Assembly: GCA_007135015.1 (NCBI GenBank)
Contig: SLJS01000054.1
Span: 1 to 5,265 of the forward strand
Length of the DNA stretch: 5,265 nucleotides
From: Alcanivorax sp.
GTDB taxonomy: Bacteria; Pseudomonadota; Gammaproteobacteria; Pseudomonadales; Alcanivoracaceae
Direction of reading: 5' to 3'
Part shown: positions 4,678-5,265 of the stretch, one piece after another
Layout: each line of letters begins with the position of its first letter
Position numbering within the stretch: position 1 is the first letter of the stretch
The notes under the pieces: generated by a model
The model's input: the letters and a program-made list of their open reading frames with translations, nothing else
What the model was told of the DNA's origin: nothing
The model's database searches: none
Position numbers and translations under genes: made by a program

Positions 4678-5136
4678 ATGGCCTTCACCGAGGAACAACT
4701 CGAAACCATTCGTCAGGCCGCTTCCAGCCCCTTTCCCTTCATCAACCGCTGCGAGGCGGAGGTCGAGGAAATCCGGCCCGGCTACTGCCGGGCAAGAATG
4801 CCCTACAAGCCCAATGTTAACCATGTGGGCACCATGTACGCTGGCGCCCTGTTCACACTTGCCGAACTGCCCGGCGGCGCCCTTTTCCTTTCGTCCTTTG
4901 ACAGCTCCCGCTTCTATCCGATCGTGCGGGATGCACAGATCCGCTTCCGCAGGCCCGCAATGACCGATGTGCGCATCGAGTCCACCATCGAGGAAGCGGA
5001 GGTGGAGCGTGTACAGAAGGAAACCGAAGCGCACGGAAAATGCGATTTCGAACTGGAAGGCGAGCTCAAGGACGAAAACGGCGAAGTGGTCGCCATCTCG
5101 AAGATGATGTACCAGCTGAGAAAGATCGGCGGGTGA
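4678..5136 (+). CDS. Hotdog-fold thioesterase-like protein (PaaI/DUF4442/YiiD-C type)
   Basis: The 152-residue soluble protein has the layout of a single hotdog domain. A short N-terminal helix (about 4-16) is followed by a strand region ending in R40-M-P-Y-K-P. Next comes N48-H-V-G51-T-M-Y-A-G56-A-L-F-T-L-A-E63, the central hotdog helix that carries the catalytic or substrate-contact acidic residue in PaaI-like thioesterases, and then the remaining strands (about 80-150). The family normally hydrolyses acyl-CoA or a related thioester in the cytoplasm. The N-H-x-G-T-x-x-x-G form suggests the DUF4442 or YiiD-C branch, whose substrates are poorly known, rather than classical 4HBT enzymes. It has its own ribosome binding site and is divergent from the deacetylase. 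The stop codon is followed after one base by a hairpin. The substrate cannot be inferred from context. Confidence 0.8.
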   Translation: MAFTEEQLETIRQAASSPFPFINRCEAEVEEIRPGYCRARMPYKPNVNHVGTMYAGALFTLAELPGGALFLSSFDSSRFYPIVRDAQIRFRRPAMTDVRIESTIEEAEVERVQKETEAHGKCDFELEGELKDENGEVVAISKMMYQLRKIGG

Positions 5137-5137
5137 G

Positions 5138-5158
5138 GCGCGCCGCTGCCCGGCGCGC
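5138..5158 (+). terminator. Perfect GC hairpin after the last gene
   Basis: GCGCGCCG (5138-5145) and CGGCGCGC (5151-5158) form a perfect 8-bp stem with a CTGCC loop, starting two bases after the stop codon. There is no T-tract; the heptamer array follows almost at once. It may help end the transcript, or it may be part of the repeat structure, as a similar 8-bp hairpin (52-70) also borders the left array. Confidence 0.5.
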
Positions 5159-5160
5159 GG

Positions 5161-5265
5161 TGGTCGGTTAGCAGTGGTCGGTGGTCGGTGGTCGGTGGTC
5201 GGTGGTCGGTGGTCGGTGGTCGGTGGTCGGTGGTCGGTGGTCGGTGGTCGGTGGTCGGTGGTCAG
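5161..5265. repeat. Tandem TGGTCGG heptamer array, runs off the window
   Basis: Fifteen 7-base units in one register fill 5161-5265. Unit 1 is TGGTCGG, unit 2 is the divergent TTAGCAG (5168-5174), units 3-14 (5175-5258) are twelve perfect TGGTCGG copies, and the last visible unit is TGGTCAG (5259-5265). The array probably continues beyond the edge. Regular GG pairs spaced by one or two bases could allow two-layer G-quadruplexes on the plus strand. There are no spacers, so it is not a CRISPR array. Confidence 0.95.

Noticed and set aside
5161..5265. CRISPR array
   Set aside because: Repeats are 7 bases long, directly adjacent and without spacers; no cas genes are present. The same applies to 72-166.

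Overview
The window is GC-rich chromosomal DNA that looks like an ordinary gammaproteobacterial housekeeping and envelope region. The assignment rests on the Pseudomonas-like N-terminal signature of the pterin dehydratase (C-E-A-C-R-A-D-A-P), a Bax-type glucosaminidase, REP-like palindromes with a GTAG head, and GC-rich codon use throughout. A marine or halophilic gammaproteobacterium is plausible, but I cannot fix a genus by eye.

Layout: bases 1-263 are non-coding and built from repeats: a G-rich dispersed-type segment, a perfect GC hairpin, a tandem GTAGCCC heptamer array that decays into AGCCGC hexamers, and a second GC hairpin. The end of this stretch carries a probable sigma70 promoter. 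Four plus-strand genes follow: a membrane fatty acid desaturase (264-1100), a lipoprotein of unknown function with its own strong extended -10 promoter (1206-1916), a pterin-4a-carbinolamine dehydratase 26 bases further on (1943-2284), and a Bax-like glucosaminidase with a GTG start (2435-3250). An exported polysaccharide deacetylase (4610-3549, minus strand) converges on the glucosaminidase. The 298-base gap between them holds a pair of inverted REP-like palindromes and other hairpins. A small hotdog-fold thioesterase-like gene (4678-5136) is divergent from the deacetylase. The window closes with a perfect 8-bp hairpin and a second heptamer array (TGGTCGG, 5161-5265) that probably continues past the edge.

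The genes do not form one obvious pathway. The lipoprotein and dehydratase probably share a transcript. The glucosaminidase and the deacetylase both act on N-acetylglucosamine-type glycans in the envelope, but they are convergent and so not one operon. The desaturase and the thioesterase-like protein both touch acyl chains but lie 3.5 kb apart.

I found no defence system, mobile-element gene, CRISPR array, tRNA or rRNA. The most interesting material is the repeat DNA. Two different heptamer arrays bracket the gene block, each beside a GC hairpin and with G-rich strands in opposite orientation. The left array unit, GTAGCCC, is identical to the first seven bases of the REP palindrome in the middle of the window.
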